A stretch of DNA of 64,000 nucleotides from an uncultured Prevotellaceae bacterium (lineage in GTDB: Bacteria > Bacteroidota > Bacteroidia > Bacteroidales > Bacteroidaceae), in assembly GCA_947170495.1 (NCBI GenBank), contig CAMVUB010000001.1, forward strand, positions 1 to 64,000, in the 5' to 3' direction. Below are positions 17,997 to 27,842 of the stretch, one piece after another. A program made the position numbers and the translations under genes. Under the pieces are notes generated by a model, which saw only the letters and a program-made list of their open reading frames with translations, was not told the origin of the DNA and searched no databases. Each line of letters starts with the position of its first letter. The stretch's first letter is position 1.

Positions 17997-18827
17997 ATGC
18001 TTTTCAATTCGGTCCCGTTCCTGCTGTTTTTTCCTGTGGTGTGCGCGCTGTACTATTGCATTCCTGCGGCGCTACTGCGGGCGAGGAATCTGTTGCTGCT
18101 CGCGGCCAGCTACTATTTCTACATGAACTGGGAACCGGCGTATGCGCTGCTGTTGTTGACGAGCACGGTGGTGACGTACGTCGCGGCACGTGGCATAGCA
18201 CATTATGCTGACGGGGGAAGGCGGAAGGTGTGTCTGGTGGCGAGCCTTGTGCTGAATCTGGCTATCCTTTTTTTGTTCAAATATTACAATTTCCTGGCCT
18301 CGAACATGGAGGCTGCGCTCCAATATTGCGGGCTTGCCATCCACTTTCCGGTCTCCAAGTTGCTGCTGCCCGTAGGTATCTCGTTTTACACCTTTCAGGC
18401 GCTCGGTTATACCATCGATGTTTATCGAGGTAGTACGCGGGTGGAGCGCGATTTCTGGACATATGCCCTTTTCGTGTCATTCTTCCCGCAGTTGGTGGCT
18501 GGCCCTATCGAACGTTCTAACAATCTGCTGCCGCAATTCAAGTGTTTGCGCGCCTTTGACTATGAGAGAGCCATGCGGGGAGTGCGCATGATGGTGTGGG
18601 GTTACTTCCTGAAGCTTGTGCTGGCCGACCGCTGCGGCACGTATGTAGATGCCGTTTTCAACAGTCTTGACATGCACAATGGCGGTAGCTATCTCATTGC
18701 TTCACTGATGTTTCCCTTCCAAATCTATGGCGACTTCGCGGGTTACTCGCTCATCGCTATCGGTACAACGCGCATCTTTGGGAAAAAGGTGCGAGGCTCT
18801 TCTCCCAGCGCTTTGCACACGATTTAA
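17997..18827 (+). pseudogene. Truncated MBOAT family O-acyltransferase
   Basis: Canonical AlgI/MBOAT N-terminal half (LFNSVPFLLFFPVVCALYY..LLLPVGISFYTFQALGYTIDVYRG..FVSFFPQLVAGPIERSNNLLPQF) ends at SLIAIGTTRIFG then an unrelated tail; the half carrying the conserved His is absent. Confidence 0.75.
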
Positions 18828-18845
18828 AAAACATCTTATTAAAAA

Positions 18846-20027
18846 ATGAATAGGGAAAAACTGTGGAATGCGAACTATGTGAAGATATGGTTGGTGAACT
18901 TTATGGTTCACTTCTCTTTCACGCTGATTGTGCCGCTGTTGCCGTTGTACCTCTACGAGACATTCGGGGCCACGAAGGACACGATTGGTCTTGTGCTGGC
19001 AGGGTACTCTGTGATGGCATTGCTGGTGCGCCCCTTCAGCGGGTTTATCGTGGACAGCTTCCCTCGCAAGGCCGTGCTGATGGTGTGTATCTTCTTTTTC
19101 TTTGCACTCTTTGCGGGTTATATCGTGGCGGGTAGCATCACGATGTTTGCGCTGTTCCGCACGTTGCACGGTGCCCCTTTTGGTGCCACGACGGTGGCGG
19201 CGAGTACGGTGGCGATAGACGTGCTGCCGTCGTCGCGCCGCACAGAGGGTATAGGGTATTATGGTCTGAGCAATAACCTGGCCACGGTGATAGGTCCTGT
19301 GCTGGCAATCTATGTCCTGCAGGCCTTTGGGGGCAATTTCGATGCGCTGTTCTGGCTCTCGATGCTGTTCTCGCTGTTAGGTATCCTTCTGGTAGCTTCC
19401 ATTCACATTCCGGCTCGCGACTATGTGCAGGGCAAGCGGGTGCTGTCGCTGGACCGTTTCTTCCTCGTGAAGGGATGGCGCGAAGCGGTCAGCATGGTTT
19501 GTCTGGCCTTCAGCTACGGTGTGGTGTCCACCTATGTGGCCATCTATGGCAAGCAGCAGTTAGGCATTACGGAGGGCACCGGTCTCTTCTTCTCACTGCT
19601 GGCTGTAGGCCTGATGCTCTCGCGCCTGACGGGAGCTCCGTTTTTACGCAGAAACCTCGTGACGCGCAATGCGTCGTTGGGCATGACGGTGTCGGTGTGC
19701 GGTTACCTGCTCTTTGCCCTGGTGCCCTCGACACCAGCCTACTATGCCTCTGCCTTCATCATTGGTCTTGGCAACGGCCACATGTGGCCCGCCTTCCAGA
19801 CGATGTTCATCAATCTGGCAGAGAACAACCAGCGCGGAACGGCCAACTCATCGATACTGACGGCATGGGATGCCGGCGTGGGGCTTGGCATCCTCTGTGG
19901 CGGCTTTGTGGCGGAGCATACCAGTTATGGCGGCGCCTTCCTCTGTGCCGTCGTCGTAAACGTTATCGGTGTGGCCTACTATTTCCTAAAGGTGAGGCAG
20001 CATTTCGAGGCAAACAAATTGAGATAG
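18846..20027 (+). CDS. MFS transporter
   Basis: 12-TM-like, YGLSNNLATVIGPVLAIYVLQAF, RLTGAPFLRR. Confidence 0.88.
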   Translation: MNREKLWNANYVKIWLVNFMVHFSFTLIVPLLPLYLYETFGATKDTIGLVLAGYSVMALLVRPFSGFIVDSFPRKAVLMVCIFFFFALFAGYIVAGSITMFALFRTLHGAPFGATTVAASTVAIDVLPSSRRTEGIGYYGLSNNLATVIGPVLAIYVLQAFGGNFDALFWLSMLFSLLGILLVASIHIPARDYVQGKRVLSLDRFFLVKGWREAVSMVCLAFSYGVVSTYVAIYGKQQLGITEGTGLFFSLLAVGLMLSRLTGAPFLRRNLVTRNASLGMTVSVCGYLLFALVPSTPAYYASAFIIGLGNGHMWPAFQTMFINLAENNQRGTANSSILTAWDAGVGLGILCGGFVAEHTSYGGAFLCAVVVNVIGVAYYFLKVRQHFEANKLR

Positions 20028-20049
20028 AACAATATAACACCATACAGAT

Positions 20050-20547
20050 ATGAAAGATTTACGAACGATTTTGATCATCCTGGCGCTGGCGTGCCTCACA
20101 CCCCGTCTGGCGGCACAGGTGCAGGATGCAGAGCCTGTCGATGAGGAGTTGCTCCTTGACACAGTGGACGCGCTGTCCGAGGACACGACATTCTTTTATG
20201 AGGGTGAGGACACCACAGAGGTGGTCATGTCCGACGCTGATTTCAATGATTTGATCGAGGAATGGACCTCCGACGACAGCATCCTGCCGCAGTGGCTGAG
20301 GAAACTGTTCGACGGAGGGTGGGGGATTGTCGCCTTGTTGTTGGTGCTCGTGATCTTCCTTTTCCTCTTCATCCTGCTCCTCGCCTTCTGCACGGCCCCC
20401 ATCTGGATTCCGGTGCTCATCATCGTGCTGTTGCTGCGTAAGAACCGCAAGAAGGAACGCCCCACCACCAAGAGCGACGCCGGGCAAAGCAGCGACAAGC
20501 AGAACCAGCAGCAGTCCACGGACAATTACAATAAGAGCGAGAACTGA
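20050..20547 (+). CDS. Hypothetical signal-peptide protein with one hydrophobic segment
   Basis: ORF with N-terminal signal-like segment and IVALLLVLVIFLFLFILLLAF TM. Confidence 0.6.
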   Translation: MKDLRTILIILALACLTPRLAAQVQDAEPVDEELLLDTVDALSEDTTFFYEGEDTTEVVMSDADFNDLIEEWTSDDSILPQWLRKLFDGGWGIVALLLVLVIFLFLFILLLAFCTAPIWIPVLIIVLLLRKNRKKERPTTKSDAGQSSDKQNQQQSTDNYNKSEN

Positions 20548-20553
20548 TACCCG

Positions 20554-21222
20554 CTACTGTTGGGTAATGCGGAAAGCGGTGAGGCGGGTGTGGCTCCAGG
20601 TCGTGCGAAAGGCAAACCAGCCGTGGAGTAGGGGAGAGGGGTCCTGGTAATCCACCAGCAGCTCATCATCGATGAAGTAGCGTGTGCGCCCGTTGGCGGA
20701 GACTTCTATGCGGACGCTGTACCAGTGGTTGGGGCGCAGGAGGTGGGCGCTATCGGTATATTCTTTCAGGATGGCCGGGCGACGGGATGGGTCTGTCACG
20801 GCGAGCGAGTCGCCATCATAGCGACGGAAGCGGGTGGTCGTGTTGTGGTTGCCTCCATAGCCGAGATAGTAACACTGGAGGCGGTAATAGTCGAGGAAGG
20901 CCCCACCCCCGATCCCTCCCCTGTTAGGGAGGAGAGCTTTAGGAGAGAGGGGAAAAGAGGCCATCCAGAAACAATTCAAATCCGAGAGGCGATCGCAGGG
21001 GCCGCCTGCCACCACGACACAAGCACGATAGGATATGGTGCAGGGAGCCGTCAGGGGCTGATGCCACCAGAGGGAGAGGCCCTGGGGGGCGGTGATATCG
21101 AGGGTGTCGCCTCGCATCAGCACACGCGTCGCTGCCGACTCTGCCTCGATGCGCCAAGGGGTGGACTGGGCAAAGGAGGGGAGAGTGAACAATGCAAAAG
21201 TGCAAAATAGGAGAACCTTCAT
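20554..21222 (-). CDS. Secreted DUF6250-like protein (concanavalin-like fold inferred)
   Basis: Signal peptide; LSDLNCFWMAS..YYRLQCYYLGYGGNHNTTTRFRRYDG. Confidence 0.6.
   Translation of the reverse strand: MKVLLFCTFALFTLPSFAQSTPWRIEAESAATRVLMRGDTLDITAPQGLSLWWHQPLTAPCTISYRACVVVAGGPCDRLSDLNCFWMASFPLSPKALLPNRGGIGGGAFLDYYRLQCYYLGYGGNHNTTTRFRRYDGDSLAVTDPSRRPAILKEYTDSAHLLRPNHWYSVRIEVSANGRTRYFIDDELLVDYQDPSPLLHGWFAFRTTWSHTRLTAFRITQQ
20899..20942. repeat. REP-like hairpin in frame in the DUF6250-like gene
   Basis: GGCCCCACCCCCGATCCCTCCCCTGTTAGGGAGGAGAGC; encodes ALLPNRGGIGGGA on the minus strand. Confidence 0.75.
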
Positions 21223-22274
21223 AATCCTTGTTCTGATGATACGTCTTCCAGCTGATGCAGGAGGCCACGCGTGTATTCCATGACCTCGAAGAGCTCCTCG
21301 ACGGTGTCTGCCCGCAGCATCTTGATGCGGGTCTGACGAAAGTCCGGAATGCCCTTGAAGAGCGGCGAGGCAGCCAGATGGCGGCGCACATGGCGAATGC
21401 CGCTCAGCTCGCCCAGACGGGCCACGGAGGTGAGGGTCTGCTCCTTGAGGATGTCGATTTTCCAGTCGAGGGAGAGGCCCGTCGGAGAACCGACGGGAAC
21501 GGTAACGGGGGAGGAGCTAGCCGCTGCTGGGTGAAGGGCCTGATCAATCTCTTTGAAGATCCAGGGGCGGCCGAAGGTGGCACGACCCACCATGATGGCA
21601 TCTACGCCATAGCGCTCGAAAGCCGCCACGGCCTTTTCGGCCGAGGTGATGTCGCCGTTGCCTATGATGGGAATCCTCATGCGAGGGTTGCGCTTCACTT
21701 GGCCGATGAGTGTCCAGTCGGCCTGGTCGGTGTACATCTGCGAGCGTGTGCGGCCGTGAATGGTCAAAGCGGAGATGCCGCAGTCCTGCAACTGCTCAGC
21801 CAGTTCCACGATAATCTTATGCTCATGGTCCCAGCCGAGGCGCGTCTTCACCGTGACGGGCACCTCAGCCCCGACGGCATCTACGACGGCGCGCGTGATC
21901 GCCAACAGCTTGGGCGGGTTCTGCAGCATCCCGGCGCCTGCGCCCTTGCCCGCAATCTTCTTCACGGGGCATCCGAAGTTCAGGTCCAGCACATCGGGGT
22001 GTGCCTGTTCCACCACGATTCGGGCGGCCTCGGCCATCGGCTCCGGCTCCTTGCCGTAGATCTGAATGGCTACGGGGCGCTCTTCGTCGCACACCTCCAG
22101 CTTCTTGAGGCTTTTATTGACCATACGTACCAGGGCATCCGCCGCCACAAACTCGGAATACACCATCGCTGCGCCCATACGTCGGCACAGCAGACGGAAG
22201 CCGATGTCGGTGACGTCCTCCATCGGTGCCAAAAACACGGGCCTTTCGCCCAAATCAAGCTTTCCTATCTTCAT
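21219..22274 (-). CDS. dus: tRNA-dihydrouridine synthase
   Basis: LAPMEDVTDIGFRLLCRR, LNFGCPVKKI, TIHGRTRSQMY, GNGDI; start at MKIGKLDLGERPVFLAPM. Confidence 0.94.
   Translation of the reverse strand: MKIGKLDLGERPVFLAPMEDVTDIGFRLLCRRMGAAMVYSEFVAADALVRMVNKSLKKLEVCDEERPVAIQIYGKEPEPMAEAARIVVEQAHPDVLDLNFGCPVKKIAGKGAGAGMLQNPPKLLAITRAVVDAVGAEVPVTVKTRLGWDHEHKIIVELAEQLQDCGISALTIHGRTRSQMYTDQADWTLIGQVKRNPRMRIPIIGNGDITSAEKAVAAFERYGVDAIMVGRATFGRPWIFKEIDQALHPAAASSSPVTVPVGSPTGLSLDWKIDILKEQTLTSVARLGELSGIRHVRRHLAASPLFKGIPDFRQTRIKMLRADTVEELFEVMEYTRGLLHQLEDVSSEQGL
21478..21497. repeat. Palindrome CCCGTCGG-AGAA-CCGACGGG in dus coding region
   Basis: Perfect 8-bp stem in a low-complexity segment (ASSSPVTVPVGSPTG). 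Confidence 0.6.
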
Positions 22275-22277
22275 ACT

Positions 22278-22347
22278 GGGTGCAAAGTTAAGCACTTTTT
22301 TCGAAACGAGGCGCCTTGTTTCGAAAAAAGTGCTTAACTTTGCGCCC
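22278..22347. promoter_or_regulatory. 70-bp near-perfect palindrome forming the divergent dus/queH promoter
   Basis: GGGTGCAAAGTTAAGCACTTTTTTCGAAAC-GAGGCGCCTT-GTTTCGAAAAAAGTGCTTAACTTTGCGCCC; TTAACTTTGC -7-like box on both strands. Confidence 0.85.
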
Positions 22348-22962
22348 ATGAAAACGAGAACGGCCATCGAAGTGCCCTCTGGTGTGGAGCGCGTGTTGCT
22401 CCATGCCTGTTGTGCGCCCTGCTCCAGTGCCATCGTGGAATGGATGCTGGCGAATGGTGTCCGTCCGACCATCTACTACTACAATCCGAACATCTTTCCA
22501 CGCGAGGAATATGAGACGCGCAAGGCCGAGAGCAAGCGCCACGCCGAGAGCCTGGGCATCGAATGGATCGATGAGGACTGGGACCATGAGGGCTGGCTCG
22601 ACTGTGTCAAGGGCATGGAAGGCGAACCCGAACGCGGCAGCCGCTGCGAGGAATGTTTCACGATGCGCCTGACAGCCGCTGCGCACAAGGCCGTGGAGCT
22701 GGGCATCGGATGGTTCACCACAACGCTGGCCTCCTCGCGGTGGAAGCGCCTGGACCAGATCGAGCGCGCCGGGCTGGCTGCCGAGGCTGCTGTCCCGGGC
22801 TCCCACTTCTGGGCACAGAACTGGCGCAAGGGCGGCTTGCAGGAGCGTCGCAACGAACTGCTGCGAGAATACGATTTCTACAACCAACGGTATTGTGGCT
22901 GTGAGTTCTCCATGAGGAACGAAGATAAGTACGAAAACGATGACGAAAACAAAAACAAATGA
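22348..22962 (+). CDS. queH: Epoxyqueuosine reductase QueH
   Basis: LLHACCAPCSS, YYNPNIFPREEYE, CEECFTMRL, YCGCEFSM. Confidence 0.92.
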   Translation: MKTRTAIEVPSGVERVLLHACCAPCSSAIVEWMLANGVRPTIYYYNPNIFPREEYETRKAESKRHAESLGIEWIDEDWDHEGWLDCVKGMEGEPERGSRCEECFTMRLTAAAHKAVELGIGWFTTTLASSRWKRLDQIERAGLAAEAAVPGSHFWAQNWRKGGLQERRNELLREYDFYNQRYCGCEFSMRNEDKYENDDENKNK

Positions 22963-24233
22963 TGAAACGTGAAGACTTTGAAATCATGGCACCCGTGGGG
23001 TCACGGGAGAGCTTCGCTGCCGCACTACAGGCGGGAGCGGACAGCATCTATTTCGGCATCGAGCACCTGAATATGCGTGCCCACTCGGCATCGGCCTTCA
23101 CCATCAACGACCTGAAGGAGATGGCCGACACCTGCCGCGAGCACGGCGTGAAGAGCTACCTGACCGTGAACACCATCATCTACGGCGAGGACCTGCCGCT
23201 GATGCGCGAGATCCTGGATGCCGCCAAAGAGGCGCACATCAGTGCGGTCATCGCCAGCGACATCGCCGTGATGACCTACGCCCGACAGATAGGCGTGGAG
23301 GTGCATCTCTCTACGCAGCTGAATATCTCCAATATCGAGGCGCTGCGCTTCTATGCCCAGTTCGCAGATGTCGTGGTGCTGGCACGTGAGCTGAATATCA
23401 AACAGGTCAAGGAGATACACGAGACCATCGTGCGCGACCATATCTGCGGCCCCGGCGGCCAGCTCATCCGCATCGAGATGTTCTGCCACGGGGCACTGTG
23501 CATGGCCGTGTCGGGCAAGTGCTATCTCAGCCTGCAGAACACCGGTCGCTCAGCCAATCGCGGCGAGTGCATGCAGATCTGCCGCCGCGGGTATATCGTC
23601 AAAGACAAGGAGACAGACATAGAGCTGGAGGTGGATAACAAATATATCATGTCGCCCAAGGACCTGAAGACCATCCGCTTCCTCGATCAACTCGTAGATG
23701 CCGGCGTACGGGTCTTTAAGATTGAGGGCCGCGCACGAGGACCTGAGTACGTGAAAACCGTTGTGGAATGCTATAGGGAAGCGCTTGAAAGCCTCACCCC
23801 CAACCCCTCTCCAACGGGCGAGGGGAGTAAGTTCCGTGAAAGATTGGACGAGTGGGATGCCCGTCTGGCCACGGTCTTCAACCGCGGTTTCTGGGATGGC
23901 TACTATCAGGGGCAGCGGCTGGGAGAATGGACAGAGGGCTACGGGTCTCAGACCACGGAACGCAAGGTGTATGTGGGGCGCGGCACGAAGTACTACTCGC
24001 GCCTCGGACTGGGTGAGTTCCATATCGAGGCCGCCGAGCTGCACGTGGGCGATAAGTTCCTCATCACCGGCCCCACCACAGGCGCCCTGTATGGCACCAT
24101 CGAGGAGATGCACGACGACACGAACGCCGCTGTTCCCATAGCCAAACAAGGCTCCAATGTCTCCTTCAAAGTAGATGCCAAGATCCGCCACAGCGACAAG
24201 CTCTTCCGCATCGATCCCGTCAGTCCCAACTAG
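22959..24233 (+). CDS. U32 family peptidase
   Basis: IMAPVGSRESFAAALQAGADSIYFG.., HGALCMAVSGKCYLS, GRARGPEYV. Confidence 0.93.
   Translation: MMKREDFEIMAPVGSRESFAAALQAGADSIYFGIEHLNMRAHSASAFTINDLKEMADTCREHGVKSYLTVNTIIYGEDLPLMREILDAAKEAHISAVIASDIAVMTYARQIGVEVHLSTQLNISNIEALRFYAQFADVVVLARELNIKQVKEIHETIVRDHICGPGGQLIRIEMFCHGALCMAVSGKCYLSLQNTGRSANRGECMQICRRGYIVKDKETDIELEVDNKYIMSPKDLKTIRFLDQLVDAGVRVFKIEGRARGPEYVKTVVECYREALESLTPNPSPTGEGSKFRERLDEWDARLATVFNRGFWDGYYQGQRLGEWTEGYGSQTTERKVYVGRGTKYYSRLGLGEFHIEAAELHVGDKFLITGPTTGALYGTIEEMHDDTNAAVPIAKQGSNVSFKVDAKIRHSDKLFRIDPVSPN
23791..23831. repeat. REP-like hairpin in frame in the U32 peptidase gene
   Basis: CCTCACCCCCAACCCCTCTCCAACGGGCGAGGGGAG; encodes LTPNPSPTGEG. 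Confidence 0.85.
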
Positions 24234-24240
24234 TTACCCA

Positions 24241-24273
24241 CTTTAAACTTTAAACCGTAAACTTTAAACTAAT
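24241..24273. repeat. Heptamer tandem repeat (CTTTAAA)n upstream of the alkaline phosphatase gene
   Basis: CTTTAAACTTTAAACCGTAAACTTTAAACTAA. Confidence 0.7.
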
Positions 24274-24287
24274 CAATCCATACGCTT

Positions 24288-25700
24288 ATGAAACTACGTT
24301 TTCTTTCCTGCCTCCTGGCACTCGTGATCACACTATCAGCCTTTGCTGAAAGCCAAGTGAAATATGTCTTCTATTTCATTGGCGACGGCATGGGTGTCAA
24401 TCAGATCAATGTCACAGAGACCTATCTTGCTGCCCTAAAGGGCAAAATCGGTTTTGAACCCATCCTGATGTCGAGCCTGCCTGTGGTGGGTATGGTTAAC
24501 ACGTACTCTGCCACAAACGGCGTCACTGACTCCGCTGCCGGCGGCACGGCGCTCGCCACAGGACACAAGACGAAGAACGGCGCCATCGGTGTACTGGAAG
24601 ACCTGGAGACACCCATCACCAGCATTGCCGCCTGGGCACAGAAGGCCGGCAAGGCCGTAGGCGTAGCCACCACCGTCTCCATCACCCACGCCACTCCCGC
24701 TTCGTTCTATGGCCATCAGCCTAAGCGTCAGATGTACTACGAGCTGGGTCAGGACCTCTGCAAGAGCGGTTATGATTTCTTTGCTGGTTCCGACTTCAAC
24801 AGACCCTTCACCAGGGAGGGCGAACCCAGCCTGCACCAGCAGGCTCAGGAGGCTGGCTACACCATCGTGAAGGGTTACAAGGAGTACCAGAAGAAAGGAC
24901 GCAAGGCTGACAAGCTGATCCTGCTGCAGAGCGACGCACAAAACGAGAAGCTCGGCAACGAACGGGTGCCCTACGGCATGGACCAGACAAAAGACGACCT
25001 GACGCTGGAACAGATGGTTCGCGCTGGTATCAACTATCTGACCTCGAAGCAGAACGACGGTTTCTTCTTCGCTATCGAGGGTGGCCTGATTGACTGGGCC
25101 TGCCACCGCAACGATATCGGCAACGCCATCAATGAAGTCCTTGATATGGACAAAGCGGTGAAAGTGGCCTATGAGTTCTACCAGCAGCACCCCGACGAGA
25201 CCATCATCGTCATCAGTGCCGACCACGAGACGGGCGGTCTGGTGATGGGAACAGGTCCCTATGAACTGCATACCGACCTGCTGAAGTACCAGCGTTGCAG
25301 CATCGAAGAGCTGAAATGGATTCTCAACGAGCAGTACAAGAAGGCGCCCAAGAAGTTCACTTGGACAGCCGTAGAGAAGCAGCTGCGCGAGCTGATGGGC
25401 TTCGGCGGCGGCATCACCCTCAACCAAAAGCAAAGCGATCGCCTGCAGAACCGCTGGAACGCCATCGAGAAGGCCATGCAGGACAACGGCAAGGTCAAGG
25501 ACCGCATCAACGACCTCTGCGAGACCACGAAGCACATCCTCTCAGAGGTGGCCATGATCAGCTGGGCCAGCGGCGGCCACTCCAACGGCTATGTGCCCAT
25601 CTATGCCATCGGCCCGGGCACCGAGGTCTTCCAGGGGCGCATCGACAACATCGATATTGCACCCGCAATGGCCAAGATTGCAGGCTACGAGGCTGAGTAA
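24288..25700 (+). CDS. Alkaline phosphatase (PhoA superfamily)
   Basis: IGDGMGVNQ, TDSAAGGTALATGHKTKNGAIG, SADHETGG. Confidence 0.93.
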   Translation: MKLRFLSCLLALVITLSAFAESQVKYVFYFIGDGMGVNQINVTETYLAALKGKIGFEPILMSSLPVVGMVNTYSATNGVTDSAAGGTALATGHKTKNGAIGVLEDLETPITSIAAWAQKAGKAVGVATTVSITHATPASFYGHQPKRQMYYELGQDLCKSGYDFFAGSDFNRPFTREGEPSLHQQAQEAGYTIVKGYKEYQKKGRKADKLILLQSDAQNEKLGNERVPYGMDQTKDDLTLEQMVRAGINYLTSKQNDGFFFAIEGGLIDWACHRNDIGNAINEVLDMDKAVKVAYEFYQQHPDETIIVISADHETGGLVMGTGPYELHTDLLKYQRCSIEELKWILNEQYKKAPKKFTWTAVEKQLRELMGFGGGITLNQKQSDRLQNRWNAIEKAMQDNGKVKDRINDLCETTKHILSEVAMISWASGGHSNGYVPIYAIGPGTEVFQGRIDNIDIAPAMAKIAGYEAE

Positions 25701-25721
25701 GCCCCAAGCCTGATTGCAGAT

Positions 25722-25760
25722 ACTCATGGCATTAGCCCCCTACAGGTTGATGCCATGAGT
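25722..25760. terminator. Hairpin at the convergent alkaline phosphatase/Lrp 3' ends
   Basis: ACTCATGGCAT...ATGCCATGAGT. Confidence 0.6.
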
Positions 25761-26204
25761 TTGTTTTACCTCGCTCATAACAAAGGTGCTCTCGATAGCA
25801 CCCACGTGCTCAATATCACCGAGTTTGTTGAGAATGAACTCCTGATATTGTTTCATGTCACGTGCGCGAACCATTAAAAGATAGTCATAGGCACCCGAAG
25901 TGTTGTAGCATGCTGTCACCTCAGGGATGCGCTGGATGCGGCGCGTGAAGGCATCGGCTATCTCATGATTGATCTGCTTCAGCTTCACCTTGCAGAATAC
26001 GAGAAGGCCCTGTTGAAGCTTCTCCGGATCCAAGACGGCCACATACTTCAGGATGTACCCTTGTCGCTCCAGACGTTTCTGGCGTTCGAAGACTGGGGTA
26101 GGGGTGAGGTGCACGGCATCAGCCAGCTCCTTGGTGGTTAATTTCGCGTTCTTTTGCAGCGTTCTGAGGATCTGCAAATCAGTGTCGTCTAATTCATTAT
26201 TCAT
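25740..26204 (-). CDS. Lrp/AsnC family transcriptional regulator
   Basis: LDDTDLQILRTLQKNAKLTTKELADAVHLTPTPVFERQKRLERQGYI. Confidence 0.93.
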   Translation of the reverse strand: MNNELDDTDLQILRTLQKNAKLTTKELADAVHLTPTPVFERQKRLERQGYILKYVAVLDPEKLQQGLLVFCKVKLKQINHEIADAFTRRIQRIPEVTACYNTSGAYDYLLMVRARDMKQYQEFILNKLGDIEHVGAIESTFVMSEVKQTHGINL

Positions 26205-26389
26205 GATTCTAAGGGCATTATGCACAGGGTGTAGAATATTATTCTGTTGCAAGGGCTGTCAAGCGCCTCTTTTGGAAGATCTTTCTGTTGATGGCGCAAA
26301 AGTAGGGGATTCTTCCGAATTACGCAAGAAATTTGGAAGATATCTCTAAATCGCCGTACCTTTGCACCGTCGAAACAACACAAAACGCT

Positions 26390-26419
26390 AAACTCTAAAC
26401 TTTAAACTCTAAACTAAAT
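26390..26419. repeat. Tandem (CTAAACTT/CTAAACT)n repeat upstream of metY copy 2
   Basis: CTAAACTCTAAACTTTAAACTCTAAACTAAA. Confidence 0.7.
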
Positions 26420-26425
26420 ACAACT

Positions 26426-27715
26426 ATGGCACAGAAAAATTATCGCTTTGAGACTTTGCAACTCCATGTAGGCCAAGAACAGGCTGACCCCGCAACCGAC
26501 GCTCGCGCTGTACCTATCTATCAGACGACGAGCTACGTGTTCCGCAACTCGCAGCACGCCGCCGACCGTTTCGGCCTGCGCGATGCAGGCAATATCTACG
26601 GTCGCTTGACCAACTCCACGCAGGGCGTGTTCGAAGACCGCGTGGCAGCCCTCGAAGGCGGTGTGGCTGGTCTGGCAGTAGCCTCCGGTGCTGCCGCCAT
26701 CACCTATGCCCTGCAGAACATCGTGCAGGCCGGCGATCACATCGTGGCAGCCGACAACCTCTACGGCGGCAGCTACAACCTCATCACACACACCTTGGCC
26801 ACGCAGGGCATCACCAACACCATCATCAACGTCAACGACCTCGCCGCCCTGGAGGCCGCCATCCAACCCAACACAAAAGTAGTATATGCCGAGACCTTCG
26901 GCAACCCCAACAGCGATGTCCTCGACCTGGAAGGCGTTGCGGCTGTAGCACATAAGCACGGGATCCCCTTCATTGTCGATAACACGTTCGGCACCCCTTA
27001 CCTGATCCGTCCCTTGGAGCACGGAGCAGACATCGTGGTACACTCGGCCACGAAGTTCCTGGGTGGCCACGGCACCTCGCTCGGCGGCGTCATCGTCGAT
27101 GGCGGCAAGTTCGACTGGAAGGCGAACCCCGACAAGTTCCCCACACTGGCCAAGCCAGACCCCAGCTACCACGGCATCGTGTTTGCCGATGCGGTGGGTG
27201 CTGCCGCTTACGTCACACGTATTCGCGCCGTCCTGCTGCGTGACACCGGCGCTGCCATCTCACCCTTCAATGCCTTCATCCTGCTGCAAGGCGTTGAGAC
27301 GCTGAGCCTTCGCGTAGAGCGTCATGTGCAGAACGCCCTCAAGGTGGTTGATTTCCTGAGCAAGCACCCCAAGGTGGCCAAGGTGAACCATCCTGCTTTG
27401 GAGAGCCACCACGATCACCAGCTCTACCAAAAGTACTTCCCCGGCGGCGGCGGCTCCATCTTTACCTTCGAGATCAAAGGCGGTCAGGAAGAGGCTTGGA
27501 AGTTCATTGATGCGCTGCAGATCTTCTCGCTACTGGCCAACGTGGCCGACGTGAAGAGCCTCGTCATCCATCCCTACACGACCACCCACTCCCAGCTCTC
27601 GCCTGAGGAGCTGGCCGAACAGCACATCACACCCTCGACCATCCGCCTCAGCATCGGCACAGAGCATATCGACGATATTCTGGAAGATCTCGCACAGGCG
27701 CTGGACAAGATTTAA
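26426..27715 (+). CDS. metY: O-acetylhomoserine aminocarboxypropyltransferase (MetY-like, copy 2)
   Basis: [51 protein letters not shown]. Confidence 0.94.
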   Translation: MAQKNYRFETLQLHVGQEQADPATDARAVPIYQTTSYVFRNSQHAADRFGLRDAGNIYGRLTNSTQGVFEDRVAALEGGVAGLAVASGAAAITYALQNIVQAGDHIVAADNLYGGSYNLITHTLATQGITNTIINVNDLAALEAAIQPNTKVVYAETFGNPNSDVLDLEGVAAVAHKHGIPFIVDNTFGTPYLIRPLEHGADIVVHSATKFLGGHGTSLGGVIVDGGKFDWKANPDKFPTLAKPDPSYHGIVFADAVGAAAYVTRIRAVLLRDTGAAISPFNAFILLQGVETLSLRVERHVQNALKVVDFLSKHPKVAKVNHPALESHHDHQLYQKYFPGGGGSIFTFEIKGGQEEAWKFIDALQIFSLLANVADVKSLVIHPYTTTHSQLSPEELAEQHITPSTIRLSIGTEHIDDILEDLAQALDKI

Positions 27716-27842
27716 AACAATGTGAAAAATGAAAGCATGAAAAGTGATAAATAAATATTTCTTCGTACTTTTGCAGCGCAAAAGAATTTCTAATAAATCA
27801 TAAATCCATCAATAGTCAATCATTAAATCGTCAATCATCACC

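Noticed and set aside
21255-22337. Long ORF (360 aa, +) antisense to dus
   Set aside because: Composition-driven antisense ORF; dus on the minus strand has full conserved motifs.
24435-25535. Long ORF (366 aa, -) antisense to alkaline phosphatase
   Set aside because: Antisense shadow of a conserved gene in GC-rich DNA.
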